A stretch of DNA of 64,000 bases from a bacterium (GTDB taxonomy: Bacteria > Planctomycetota > Planctomycetia > Kolteriales > Kolteriaceae). The stretch is taken from the NCBI GenBank assembly GCA_019753235.1, contig JAIELF010000017.1, forward strand, positions 62,001 through 126,000, given 5' to 3'. Position 1 is the stretch's first letter; every line of letters starts with the position of its first letter. The position numbers and the translations under genes are program-made. The notes under the pieces are model-generated. The model saw nothing but the letters and a program-made list of their open reading frames with translations, was not told the origin of the DNA and did not search any database. Below, in pieces: positions 11,186-20,270 of the stretch.

Positions 11186-11964
11186 GGGGAATCTCCGAAC
11201 CGAAACTCCACGGCGTCAAAATCGTCGGCTTGAAACGATTGGGCGAAGTTTGGCATCAACGTGACCGCCCCGAATGTGGGTCGGCTGACCAGAACCACTT
11301 GAACCTTGTCGGCCCCATACTTCTTCTTCGCATAGCGAGTCAGAGAGCGAACCGCCGTCAGGGCGTAATCGGTGGGAGCAACAAGGTCTTCGTTTCGGGG
11401 AAGAAGATGCTCCGCCACACGAGCAAGTTCGGCATAAGTGCCGTCTTCGGAACGTTTCCAATAGGCGACCGTCGGAACCGCTTGGCCCGGGGGAGGGATC
11501 TTCTCTCCTTCGGGTGGGGCGAGTGCTTGATACTGGGCGACAACGTCGGTCAATAGAAGCTGTCGATGCCATGCCGGGAGCATCGTTTTCTCGCTCGGAA
11601 GGGTCACTTTCGGCAATTCCTTCCCGTCAGCATCCTTCATTAGAATCTCAACTCGATGGGCTGCCTCGGGACGAGCGTTGGTCGGAAAGCGGTAATTTTC
11701 GACCAGCTGAAGGGCGTCGCGATAGCTCTCGGTCCAGTCGGATATTCGAGACGCGAAGAGCGGGGCATGGGCTTCGCCGGCCCCGTCGGGAATGACCCAG
11801 GGCCCTGTCCTGACCGCTAAGACCAGGCCCAGCAAGGCCGTCAGATGGAAAACAATCATGACCGAAGCGATGGCTCGGGCGAAAACACCCCAGCCTGCCG
11901 ATTCGGTGGTTGCCCTGGTATCGGACACGAGTTTTGCCCCAACAATTTCTGAGACTTCCGCCAA
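11182..11964 (-). CDS. HTTM-partner membrane-anchored protein
   Basis: Predicted 260-residue protein with one hydrophobic segment (about residues 27-50, FARAIASVMIVFHLTALLGLVLAV) and a soluble domain of about 200 residues. It ends with its stop codon overlapping the HTTM start by 4 bp. Its segments ESYRDALQLVENYRFPTNARPE and HRVEILMKD recall the soluble partner domains that accompany HTTM proteins in planctomycetes and other bacteria, but I cannot name a defined domain. The soluble part probably faces the periplasm. It is probably the first gene of the HTTM pair. Confidence 0.7.
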   Translation of the reverse strand: MAEVSEIVGAKLVSDTRATTESAGWGVFARAIASVMIVFHLTALLGLVLAVRTGPWVIPDGAGEAHAPLFASRISDWTESYRDALQLVENYRFPTNARPEAAHRVEILMKDADGKELPKVTLPSEKTMLPAWHRQLLLTDVVAQYQALAPPEGEKIPPPGQAVPTVAYWKRSEDGTYAELARVAEHLLPRNEDLVAPTDYALTAVRSLTRYAKKKYGADKVQVVLVSRPTFGAVTLMPNFAQSFQADDFDAVEFRFGDSP

Positions 11965-12435
11965 CGCTGCCGATAAGGCGACGCGTTGATCGAGGCGGAG
12001 CCTTCGGTTTCAACAGGTTGCTAAACTATGTAATCGAATTCTTCCGCAAAGTTTATCAAGTCTGCGGGAATCAATCCTTCCGGAACTCGTGACGGACGAT
12101 CGACTGTCAAAATCGGCCCGTCCGATTCGTGACCGTCTCGTTCGGGGCGAGCCGCTCTGGTGCCTCTGGCCCTTGCGGAGGGAGATAGGGCGGGAGAGCC
12201 TGCTCGAGGCGAACGTCTTGAGCGAACCGGGCGGGTTTCGAAAAGTTTTCGTTCGAGAGAGAAGGCTCTACCCGTCCTGTTTCGCACGGCCGGAAAAGTC
12301 TCGGTATCTTACCTGACCGATACGATCCCTACGACAGGCGATACCCCACCTAGCATGCCTCATTTAGGCCAAAAAGGCGGGCGATCCTGCCTCGCCGCTC
12401 GAACTTTGGCGGGTCCCCTCGACGATAGAAGGTGC
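11965..12435. other. Intergenic region, no gene seen
   Basis: Divergent spacer between the HTTM-partner gene (minus) and the YTV-protein region (plus). Open frames here have no plausible protein composition or ribosome-binding sites. It must contain promoters for both sides but I see no clear -35/-10 pair. Confidence 0.4.
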
Positions 12436-12549
12436 GTGAAAGCGGTCGTCGCTGGGAGCGCGATTGTTATCACCCTGGCCGCGTGTCAGGTGGAAAGAGT
12501 GCCGCAGGGAACTCACGGTGGTGAGCCAAGGTTAATATCGGCTGGCTAA
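12436..12549 (+). CDS. Candidate small lipoprotein (37 aa)
   Basis: Short frame starting with GTG, preceded by GAAGGTG. It reads M-K-A-V-V, a hydrophobic stretch AGSAIVITLAAC, then a polar tail of about 20 residues. The LAAC motif is a good lipobox with cleavage before Cys, so the mature product would be a tiny lipid-anchored peptide resembling entericidin-like lipoproteins in shape only. It stops 57 bp before the YTV-repeat protein. The short length makes chance a real possibility; no family is recognised. Confidence 0.3.
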   Translation: MKAVVAGSAIVITLAACQVERVPQGTHGGEPRLISAG

Positions 12550-12606
12550 CAGCGCCTTGTGCTCACGAGTTACTGCAAGAGAGATCACCACTAAGGAGGG
12601 TTTGTC

Positions 12607-14526
12607 ATGCGTAAAGTTGGGGCGTCGATGCTCGTCGCCCTGGCAGGGATGCTGACAACGGCGCATGGAGTTTTGGCCGGCCACTGCGGTGGGGCCACTT
12701 ACTCCTGTTGTGCCGATGGAGCGGCGTCAGCGGAGCAGAGCTCCTACGTCCCCTGCAAGGCCACGACCAAAACGGTCTACAAGATCGTCAAAGAAACCGT
12801 CCCCGTCAAAGTGATGCGGGATGCGTGCAAAGAAGTTGAAGTCACTACCTACAAGATGGTCCCTAAGACCGTCTATAAGGACGTGATGGAAACCGTCATG
12901 CAGGACGTCGTCAAGACCTGCCACAAGAAGGTCTCGGAGACCTGCTACAAGGACGTCACCTACACGGTTTGCAAGCCGGTGTACGAGACCTGCGTGAAAG
13001 AGGTCCAGTACGAAGTTTGCAAGCCCGTCAAGGAGACGTGCTACAAGGAATGCACCTACACGGTCTGCAAGCCGGTCAAAGAGACGTGCTACAAAGATTG
13101 CACGTACACCGTCTGCAAGCCGGTGAAGGAAACGTGCGTCAAGGAATGCCGTTACACCGTTTGCAAGCCGGTGACGGAGTGCCAGACCAAAGAAGAAAAG
13201 TACACCGTCTGTGTTCCTAAGACGGTTTGCAAGATCTGCACGAAAGAGATCTCGACCAAGACCTGCGTCAAGGAGTACCTGCCTCCGAAGCGAATGGCTG
13301 CTAGCGAAGTCCTGGGGAACGACCCAGGTTGCTCGGCCTGTGCTGATGGTGGCTCGTGCGCTAAGAAGGGTCTCTTCGGTCACTGCAAGAAGAAGGCTTG
13401 TGACGCCAGCTACGATCCTTGCTGCGGCAAGCTGATCTCGAACGCTCCGGCTGGTTGCAGCTCTGGCTGCAGCTCGTGCGATGCGAACTCGGGTGGCGGC
13501 GACGACGCAGCGGCCCCGGTTGCCCCCGCGGAAGCTTCTGCGGCTCCGGCTTCGGACGAAGGCTACTGCGAACTCCCGGGCGTCTGGGTCAACCGTCCTG
13601 CTTACTGCCGACGAACGATGGCTTACAGCGTTCCGACCACGGTGATCGAACGACAGGAACGAACCCGACTTGTTACCTACAAGACCACGCGAATGGTCTC
13701 GGAAGAACGAGTCAAGCAAGTTCCCGTCACCGTCACCAAGATGGTGAGCGAGACCCACACCAAGCAGGTTCCTTACACCGTCACCAAGATGGTGCAGGAA
13801 ACCCACGTGAAGAAGGTCCCCTACACCGTCTGCAAGATGGTCAAGGAGATCCGAACCAAGCAGGTCTGTGAAAAGATCTGCAAGATGGTTCAACAGCAGT
13901 GCACCAAGAAGGTCCCGTACACCGTCTGCAAGATGGTTCCTTACGAAGTGACCTGCAAGGTTCCGACCAAGGTCTGCAAGAAGGTTGCTTGCACCGTCTG
14001 CGAGAAGGTGCCCTGCACCGTCAAGAAGATGGTTCCTTGCAAGGTATGCGAAGTCGAGTACAAGGAAGTCTGCCGCAAGGTTCCTTGCCAGGTAACGGTT
14101 TGCGAACCGTGCTGCGAGGCTTGCGATCCGGCTCCCGCGTGCGAGACCAAGTGTGATCCTGCTTGTGAAACCTCTTGCACCACCGGTTGCGAATGTGAAC
14201 CGGCTTGCAAGATCGGTCACAAGAAGCATTGCAAGACCGAGTGCAAGACCGTCTGCACGACGACCTGTGAGTCCAGCTGCGAAACCTCGTGCGAGGACGC
14301 TTGCGATCCTTGTGCGAAGAAGCCGCACCTGCTCCACCGGTTGCTCGGAAAACTCTGCAGCAAGAAGTGCGATGAGTGCAGCGACATGTGTGATCCTTGT
14401 GCGAGCATCTCGGGTTGCAGCGAAGGCTGTGGCTCGGCGGCTCCCGCGGGCGAAGTGACGGCGAGCGAGGCCCCCGCGGCCGAGCTCAAGCCGGCTCCGA
14501 TGCCCGAGGCTCCTGCTCAGCAATAA
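12607..14526 (+). CDS. Cysteine-rich YTV-repeat protein, planctomycete wall type
   Basis: Predicted exported 639-residue protein with a Sec signal peptide (about 24 residues, cleavage near GVLA/G). It is built mainly from short repeats. Residues about 55-225 hold roughly 16-residue units of the form YTVCKPVKETCYKDC. A Cys/Gly/Ala-rich spacer spans about 230-320. A second block of VPYTVCKMV/VPVTVTKMV units runs from about 340 to 500, and a Cys-rich tail with CxxxC spacings follows to about 610, with an Ala/Pro C-terminus. YTV-repeat proteins are described from planctomycete cell-wall fractions, where they are thought to form disulfide-linked layers. The start is supported by a near-perfect ribosome site AAGGAGG at 12593-12599. 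A strong terminator follows. The repeats make assembly or copy-number variation possible. Confidence 0.88.
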   Translation: MRKVGASMLVALAGMLTTAHGVLAGHCGGATYSCCADGAASAEQSSYVPCKATTKTVYKIVKETVPVKVMRDACKEVEVTTYKMVPKTVYKDVMETVMQDVVKTCHKKVSETCYKDVTYTVCKPVYETCVKEVQYEVCKPVKETCYKECTYTVCKPVKETCYKDCTYTVCKPVKETCVKECRYTVCKPVTECQTKEEKYTVCVPKTVCKICTKEISTKTCVKEYLPPKRMAASEVLGNDPGCSACADGGSCAKKGLFGHCKKKACDASYDPCCGKLISNAPAGCSSGCSSCDANSGGGDDAAAPVAPAEASAAPASDEGYCELPGVWVNRPAYCRRTMAYSVPTTVIERQERTRLVTYKTTRMVSEERVKQVPVTVTKMVSETHTKQVPYTVTKMVQETHVKKVPYTVCKMVKEIRTKQVCEKICKMVQQQCTKKVPYTVCKMVPYEVTCKVPTKVCKKVACTVCEKVPCTVKKMVPCKVCEVEYKEVCRKVPCQVTVCEPCCEACDPAPACETKCDPACETSCTTGCECEPACKIGHKKHCKTECKTVCTTTCESSCETSCEDACDPCAKKPHLLHRLLGKLCSKKCDECSDMCDPCASISGCSEGCGSAAPAGEVTASEAPAAELKPAPMPEAPAQQ

Positions 14527-14563
14527 GGTATCGTCCCTAGGCACTGTTTCTGTGGCAAACCCC

Positions 14564-14611
14564 GTACCGGCCGAGTTCTCGAAAGAGGCTCGGCCGGTAC
14601 TTTTCATTTTT
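14564..14611 (+). terminator. Rho-independent terminator of the YTV gene
   Basis: A perfect 12-bp stem (GTACCGGCCGAG at 14564-14575 with CTCGGCCGGTAC at 14589-14600), a 13-base loop, then TTTTCATTTTT. It lies 37 bp after the stop codon and is the strongest intrinsic terminator in the window. Confidence 0.93.
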
Positions 14612-14725
14612 CAGATCAACTCTTCCTTTTTCGTCCCTTCTATGGTGGACTAACTCCCGATCCCAAAGCCCGAACAGAAGACCTTTTTGGTCGATTGAAA
14701 TACTCGCTTCGAGAGGAAGGTCCAC

Positions 14726-16192
14726 GTGCCTGCTCTTTCCAACCGAACTTGGCTGCTTCTAACACTCATTTGCATGTTCGCCTCGATGCAGATCCTTCGC
14801 GCGGATGGTCAGCGGACCCACGTCGAAGTCGGCCGCCGGGCTCTCGACAAATACACCAGTCAAGTCGACGAAATGCTTCCGGGTTTTACCGATCTCTTCG
14901 CGACCACCGATCTCAAATCCGCTTACTATGCCGGCTGCATGTTCCCCGACTGGGCTTTCCCCAACGTCAACAACCCCGCCTCTGAGGACGCCCACTGGAA
15001 ACGCTACCAGGAACCCTACTTTCAACGGCTCGTCCAAGACTGTCCATACCCATGGAACGATGAGCAGAAGAAGCGAATCGCTTTCTTCATGGGAATCGTT
15101 TGTCACGGCATGGCGGATCTACCTTGGCACTTCAGCAAAGAGGGGCACGCATCAGTGCTCGAACGATCGTTCGCGAACGATCGCGCGACCCATTTCGATA
15201 CCGAGTACAGCTACGATCTATTCCTCTATCAGTCAGGAACGCCGCCGCGTGAATTGATCCCAAAGCTTTGGTGGCCGATCGAGGACATTAAGGATGCGTA
15301 CCGCCGGATGGGGACCATCCTGCCCAATGGTCAACTCGAAAACATGTTCGTCCGAACCAACGTCATGATCAACGGCGGGCCGCTGGCGGCATCGATGGCG
15401 GCCGAGGGGCTTAAAAAGAAGTACCCTTGGGTCAAAGAGAACGTGAATGGCTACTATTTTGGCGGCGTCGAGCACAGCGGAGCATTGACCGCGAGCTGGC
15501 TGAAATACTACTACGCCCGAATGCGCGGCGGACGATACTATCAGAACATTCCAACAGCCGTCACGGAGGACAACGACGAACGCGTCTACGCGGGGACGAC
15601 CGATACCACCCTTCTGGAATCACTTCCCCAGAACAACACCGGTAGCGAACCCTATCTCGATCTGGCCGGCGATAACTCCAAAGATCACCGTCAGTCGCTA
15701 CTCCGATTCGAATTGACAGATTGGAGCAACGAAAAGCCCATCGGGAAAGCGACCCTTTGGCTCTACTTCGTCGGCTGGCACGGGAATCCACCGACAAAAG
15801 CGAAGGACATCATCTGTCGGCGGGTCTCTGCTCCGTGGTCAGAAGGTGTTGGCATCACCAGCGACGTCAACGGTACCGAGGGACAGCCCCACAACGACAG
15901 TAGCGCCACGTGGAGTCAATTCCAACAAAAGCTTGGTCCCGAAATCGCTTCCACAACGATAAAGGCGGACCTTCCGCCCGGGCGATGGCTCTCGTGGGAT
16001 GTGACGTCAGCCGTGCGGGACTGGATCGCCAGCCCCTCCTCTAACCATGGTCTCCAACTCTCAGGAGACTCGAGTTCGACCGGCATCGTCCGCGTTTATT
16101 CTTCCGAAGCGTTTCGAACGCAAGTTCAAACGGAAGACAAAGGGGGAGGTTTCCGAATCATCTTTCGACCCGTTCTCGTCATCTCGCCTTAA
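14726..16192 (+). CDS. Secreted zinc phospholipase C/D-like protein with DNRLRE-type C-terminus
   Basis: Predicted exported protein of 488 residues with a signal peptide (about 27 residues). The N-terminal half resembles the phospholipase C/D (GPI-PLD-like) zinc domain: THVEVGRRALDKYTSQ after the signal, AGCMFPDWAF, IVCHGMADLPWHFS with two histidines, and a VEHSGALTASWL segment near residue 250. These His and Asp residues fit the zinc ligands of that family. The C-terminal half (about 290-488) looks like a DNRLRE beta domain: a start with YLDLAGDNSKDHRQSLLRFEL, a central WLYFVGWHGNPP, and WDVTSAVRDWIASPSSNHGLQLSG near the end. Such domains are usual carbohydrate- or surface-associated modules. 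The start is GTG at 14726 with GAGGAAGG ahead. Substrate unknown. Confidence 0.78.
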   Translation: MPALSNRTWLLLTLICMFASMQILRADGQRTHVEVGRRALDKYTSQVDEMLPGFTDLFATTDLKSAYYAGCMFPDWAFPNVNNPASEDAHWKRYQEPYFQRLVQDCPYPWNDEQKKRIAFFMGIVCHGMADLPWHFSKEGHASVLERSFANDRATHFDTEYSYDLFLYQSGTPPRELIPKLWWPIEDIKDAYRRMGTILPNGQLENMFVRTNVMINGGPLAASMAAEGLKKKYPWVKENVNGYYFGGVEHSGALTASWLKYYYARMRGGRYYQNIPTAVTEDNDERVYAGTTDTTLLESLPQNNTGSEPYLDLAGDNSKDHRQSLLRFELTDWSNEKPIGKATLWLYFVGWHGNPPTKAKDIICRRVSAPWSEGVGITSDVNGTEGQPHNDSSATWSQFQQKLGPEIASTTIKADLPPGRWLSWDVTSAVRDWIASPSSNHGLQLSGDSSSTGIVRVYSSEAFRTQVQTEDKGGGFRIIFRPVLVISP

Positions 16193-16206
16193 AAAGTGTT
16201 GGCTCA

Positions 16207-16512
16207 CTAACCCCCCGCCATGCGACGACGCGTTGCTTCGCTACCGAAGCGAAAGTCCGGCGGCTTCAACATCACGTCGACCAACCCCTTCATCTTTCGC
16301 ACCACCGGCGCCATGTCGTTGATGAACTCCACCAACGATCGGATAGTCCTATCCCGCGTCTCCTCCGTCATCTTCATCTCCTCCATCGACCGGTCATTCT
16401 TTTCTAATCGGATTTGAATCTCCATCACTTGCCGATTCATTTCCTTGAGAAAATCCTCCGTTTCAGATATCGTAATATCCTGCACATCAATGTTGGTCTC
16501 GATCACCGCCAT
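16207..16512 (-). CDS. Small coiled-coil protein, unknown function
   Basis: Predicted 101-residue cytoplasmic protein, acidic and basic residues mixed, with a helical/coiled-coil region over about residues 15-75 (LKEMNRQVMEIQIRLEKNDR and following heptads). The ATG at 16512 is preceded at 7 bases by GGAAGGA. It converges on the phospholipase-like gene, with 14 bp between the stops. No family recognised; similar short 'DUF' coiled-coil proteins occur next to toxin loci but nothing here shows a link. Confidence 0.6.
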   Translation of the reverse strand: MAVIETNIDVQDITISETEDFLKEMNRQVMEIQIRLEKNDRSMEEMKMTEETRDRTIRSLVEFINDMAPVVRKMKGLVDVMLKPPDFRFGSEATRRRMAGG

Positions 16513-17021
16513 CACTGCATCCTTCCATCTCTCGGCCTATCCGTCGCTCGACTCACTGGCTCACGTCGAGAACGACCCTTGATCTTTACAAGCGAAAAGC
16601 TACTCGCCATCTCATTCATTTGCTCTTGAATCATCAACGTTCCGCATCGTACCGGAATCTAGATCGCAAAAGATACTCCACCCATCGCTCTGCTTCCTCG
16701 CATCACCATCAAGTGGGTCCTATTCCATCTCTCTCGCCATGACGGTAGGTTGTCACTCATGCGAGAAGTGGAGACTGAGAACGGAAGGAATTCGGATCGT
16801 TGATTTCCTCTAAGTCTCACTCCATTTCGCAACGTATGGCGAACGTATTCATCCATAAAAGTCATTGAATTTTGAAGCTTGCTGAAACGGCGGCTCCCTA
16901 CAGGCTCGTTAGCAGCAAGGCTCTTCACGACTGACTTCGCAGAGCATTGATGCGTGTGTTGCCACGCATAAGGAACTCGCCTGCGCCGAACTCTCTTCCC
17001 TCTCAAGCGAGACAAGGCGGT
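16513..17021. other. Intergenic region ahead of toxin locus, no gene seen
   Basis: About 500 bp between the small coiled-coil gene and the toxin gene. Open frames exist on both strands but their translations lack protein-like composition. A full-length reading of the toxin frame from 16947 adds 25 residues that look non-coding, so it is counted here as leader. Confidence 0.4.
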
Positions 17022-18872
17022 ATGCCAGAGCCTGTTACTCGGATCACGCTTCTCTCGCATGAGAGCGATAACTGGCGAGCAAGAAAAGCATCGATTGTCG
17101 GTCGCCACGCCGTGCCGATCGAGGACATCTTCACACCGGAGTACGTCCGCAAGAATCTTCAACTACTTGACTTTGACGCGATGCTGACGGAGTGCGGGTT
17201 CCCGGTCGATTTGCCGAGTCTCGACTTGCTCACCACCGAGCAGGATGAAATCTGGGACGAAATGATTCGTTCGAGGAGTTCGTTTGGTTCGTGGGTGGAG
17301 ATCCTCAACGACGCGTCCGCCAACTGGGTCAGGCGAAAGATTGCCGACGAACCCATCCCGCCTTCTCGTGGCCAGCCTCGCTTCCCTTCCCGCGAGGATC
17401 TTCAACGGCTTCGAGATGTTGCCGCGCCGACCACACCATTGCTGCCACCGGCGGTGGATCCAGAGCAAGAGACGTTCGATCCAGAGAACATTCCGGCATC
17501 GCAAGTCGAGTCTTGGTATCGCGACGGCAAGGCTCACTTCTATGCAAGAAGATTTAAAGGACTCGGGTTCGACGTTCAATTGTTCGTCGTGTACTTGCGG
17601 CGCGATCAATGGACGGAAACTCTCCTGCTGGCGCGAGATCCTCGAGAGCCAAGGTTCCGAGTTCGCCAGCGTCTTGACGGGTTCACTCCTCCCGCGCGAG
17701 CGAAGGAACTCTATTTCAATCTGTTGAGCCAATCGCTGCTCCAGGGCGAAGAGACTGTTTGGGATCGATTGCTCCGTTTCCTCGGCGTCGCTGAATCCAA
17801 CGCGACATCATCGACATTCGATTTATCGATCGACTTATTCAACTCTGTTCGGTCGCGCGATCATAGAGCCCTAGCGTCTGCGCTTGAAGCAATCGCTCAG
17901 CGATCGTTGCCCGCGGGCGAAGCACTTGACGCGATCTTGGCGGCAGCCCGCTTCATTGGGGAATTGCCTGATGAAGCGATGGAGGTGTCGCTCGATCTGG
18001 TCGAGCTGATCCTCTCCATCATCGGCCTCATCCCCGGCGCCGGCGCCGCGGCTGATGCTGGTTCGGGCGTGGTGGCGTTCGCGCGTGAGGATTATCTCGG
18101 AACCGCGCTAGCAGGCGCGGCCATCCTTCCCATGGTCGGCTCCGCTGCGGGCGTGGCGCGGGCACTTCAAAAGCTACGACAAGTTGAAGCGAAGCTCGCG
18201 GCACTGAGTCTGCCGCTGCAAAAGATCTTGCTCGATACCCTCGCCTCGATCGGCAGCATTCTGAGCGAATGGACAAGCACCCCGATCGGTTTGCTCTTCG
18301 CTCGGATGAAGGGTGTTTTCAATGATGCGGCCGAGCGTCTGCGCCTCTTCGCGAAGAGAAAGGAGCCGGCCAAGCCGAACCAACCTGCTGCCGCTCCAAC
18401 CTCACCTGACGTCAACACCCCAGCCGCGCCGCCGACACCCGATAGACCACCCGACCAGCCGAAGCAGGATGAACGCCCCGAGTCTCGCCCACAAAAATCG
18501 ACTTACGGTGATAACATTGTTCGAACGTCAAATCCCACTACCATAGAGTTCCGAGGAAAGAAAGTTCACGGCGTTCGAGATTTATCTCATTTGTCCGAAG
18601 AAAAGCTCCAAGAAATGAAGCAACTTGGTAGGGCGGCAAAGGCACCAGATGGCCGCACGATACATCTACACCATGAAGGCCAATCGAATGACGGAGATCT
18701 GTTCGAGATAACATCGCCTCCTCATTCAATTCATGATCGGAACCAACACCCTCTCGGAAACAAAAAGGGAGTGGGATTGAACAAAAAAGAGCGAAAAGCA
18801 TTCGATACTTTTCGAGAGGCTTACTGGAAAGCACGTGCGATCGAAGAAATCAAACGAAGAGGAAAACCATGA
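17022..18872 (+). CDS. Polymorphic toxin with LHH (HNH/EndoVII) nuclease tip
   Basis: Predicted 616-residue polymorphic toxin. The N-terminal ~320 residues form an unrecognised delivery/structural region without a signal peptide. A hydrophobic Gly/Ala segment follows (about 326-385, SIIGLIPGAGAAADAGSG), as in pretoxin regions of these proteins. Then come a helical linker ending in AAERLRLFA (about 436-445) and a Pro-rich spacer. The C-terminal ~120 residues contain HLHHEGQ (about 547) and a late R-E-A-Y-W-K-A-R-A segment, the layout of the LHH group of HNH/Endonuclease VII nucleases. The next gene overlaps by 4 bp and encodes a SUKH immunity protein, which fits. Start at ATG 17022 (AAGGCGG close ahead); an upstream ATG at 16950 would add non-coding-looking residues. 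Confidence 0.83.
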   Translation: MPEPVTRITLLSHESDNWRARKASIVGRHAVPIEDIFTPEYVRKNLQLLDFDAMLTECGFPVDLPSLDLLTTEQDEIWDEMIRSRSSFGSWVEILNDASANWVRRKIADEPIPPSRGQPRFPSREDLQRLRDVAAPTTPLLPPAVDPEQETFDPENIPASQVESWYRDGKAHFYARRFKGLGFDVQLFVVYLRRDQWTETLLLARDPREPRFRVRQRLDGFTPPARAKELYFNLLSQSLLQGEETVWDRLLRFLGVAESNATSSTFDLSIDLFNSVRSRDHRALASALEAIAQRSLPAGEALDAILAAARFIGELPDEAMEVSLDLVELILSIIGLIPGAGAAADAGSGVVAFAREDYLGTALAGAAILPMVGSAAGVARALQKLRQVEAKLAALSLPLQKILLDTLASIGSILSEWTSTPIGLLFARMKGVFNDAAERLRLFAKRKEPAKPNQPAAAPTSPDVNTPAAPPTPDRPPDQPKQDERPESRPQKSTYGDNIVRTSNPTTIEFRGKKVHGVRDLSHLSEEKLQEMKQLGRAAKAPDGRTIHLHHEGQSNDGDLFEITSPPHSIHDRNQHPLGNKKGVGLNKKERKAFDTFREAYWKARAIEEIKRRGKP

Positions 18873-19330
18873 AAGACTCGACATGGGAGAAACTCGAAAA
18901 GTCGTACAAAGAATTTCGTGCTGCTGATGGAAAATGGACTCTACGAGCGAATGAAGTCCCCAGTGACGACGAAATCAATGCAGCCATGGAGGAGCTTCAA
19001 TGTCGATTCGCCGACGACTACATCGAATTTCTTAGACGCTATGGAGGCGGGATGGCTTATTCTCTCCCCATCTATGGGTTACGTCCGGTCGAGAGCATGG
19101 GTTGGCCTTGGTCGGTACTTGAAGAGACTCATGGAATCCGTAGCAGAGGCTGGCCCCCGGCGCAAGGTTGGTACGTCATTTCAGACGACGGTTACGGCAA
19201 TCCCATCGCAATGAATGAGAAAGATGAAGTATGGGTCAATGAGTATCAATTCGGTGGCGAGACGAAGCTTTATGACTCGTTTGAGGAATTCCTCCTTGAC
19301 CGCTGTTTGCATGATGATTTACCTGAATGA
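18869..19330 (+). CDS. SUKH (SMI1/KNR4) family immunity protein
   Basis: Predicted 153-residue cytoplasmic protein that neutralises the adjacent nuclease toxin. Features of the SUKH fold are visible: an N-terminal helix, VPSDDEINAAMEELQCRFADDYIEFLRRYGGG (the conserved LP..Y..FL..YNGG-like signature), a middle GWYVISDDGYGNPIAMN strand pair and a C-terminal SFEEFLLDRC helix. It starts inside the stop of the toxin gene (ATGA), so the pair is translationally coupled. Length is normal for the family and nothing looks broken. Confidence 0.88.
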   Translation: MKDSTWEKLEKSYKEFRAADGKWTLRANEVPSDDEINAAMEELQCRFADDYIEFLRRYGGGMAYSLPIYGLRPVESMGWPWSVLEETHGIRSRGWPPAQGWYVISDDGYGNPIAMNEKDEVWVNEYQFGGETKLYDSFEEFLLDRCLHDDLPE

Positions 19331-19532
19331 ACTATCGATTCCATGTATAGATCAACCCGTGAGAAGTCAATTTTTTGGGAGATGGATGTAGTCAGCAATA
19401 TTTACCCTTGTAGATATCTGGAAATTGATTTTCACGCAGAAACGTCCGCTCGCTGATCCACCCAATGGCCGACCTTTGCAGTGGCGAGCGAAGTCCATCT
19501 CCGTGCCGCCGCGTGCGGTACTCGATGGATAA

Positions 19533-20270
19533 AGATCGGACCGCTTGCTGCTTCGCCTTGCCGGCAAAGCGGTGGCGGTTGTTAAAGGGCTCGAAGCGGC
19601 TGAGACCTTTCTGTAAGTCAGCGCTGCCGGCTACCAAGCGGTCAAAGCAGTTGAACTCTACCTCGCTGGCGACCTATCGGAAGCGTACGCCAAAGCTCTC
19701 GAAGCGACGCTTCGACTCCTGGGGATCACCCCAAAATTCATCAAACGCCTACCCACCGTGCCAGCCAAGCACCCGAAGCAGTTGGCGGAATCAGCTCGGA
19801 AGCATCTCATCGATGTGGCCGGTCCGCCGGTGGATCCAAAGAGCCTTACTGGTCCGAATCGGGGAATCTTCACGACGACCGAAAAGCCTGCCATGAGTCC
19901 GTCGGCCCTTGACTACCAAAGTAGTCTTCCAGGGGCGGTGACCGACATGGCTACTCGAAAGCCAATCGTCCCTGGAATTCGCTATGACAATCCCAATCTC
20001 AGAGGAAAGAACTATATTCTCTTTGACGGACTTGATCCCTATGATTCAACAACCCTCGTCGATCGAAAACTTGGAATCGCCCGGTCGCCCAAGCAAAAGG
20101 AGACATTTCGAAGATGGGCGAAAGCACTGGAGCAGAATCCTGGAATCAAGATTCGTATCGAAGTGCCGAGCAGGCGAGTACAGAAAGAAATAGATGATGT
20201 TCTAGATGCGATTGGTTTCCAACGAAGCATCCGTGACCGAATATTAGTCGTGGAGGTGCCGATTGCTTGA
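19533..20270 (+). pseudogene. 5'-truncated polymorphic toxin with REase-fold tip
   Basis: Remnant of a second toxin. In one frame, protein-like sequence (RLAGKAVAVVKGLEAAETFL) is cut by TAA at 19614 and resumes as SAAGYQAVKAVELYLAGDLSEAY. Another in-frame stop is at 19530. After 19617 the frame is open to 20270. The tip (about 19900-20270) contains NLRGKNYILFDGLDPYDS, then LVDRK (a D-x-K pair) and a Q/R-rich helix with ALEQNPG and RIEVPSR. This is the layout of restriction-endonuclease-fold toxin domains of polymorphic toxins. Translation could restart at ATG 19758 and make a 170-residue tip. An immunity-type gene follows with 8 bp overlap. Hence a displaced, partly decayed toxin cassette rather than noise. 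Confidence 0.65.

Noticed and set aside
12727..14607. 626-codon open frame opposite the YTV-repeat gene
   Set aside because: The sense strand has a signal peptide, repeat pattern, ribosome site and terminator; the antisense product is only the mirrored repeat.
16659..17162. 167-codon minus-strand frame before the toxin gene
   Set aside because: Arg/Ser-rich translation without protein-like segments; overlaps the toxin start on the other strand.
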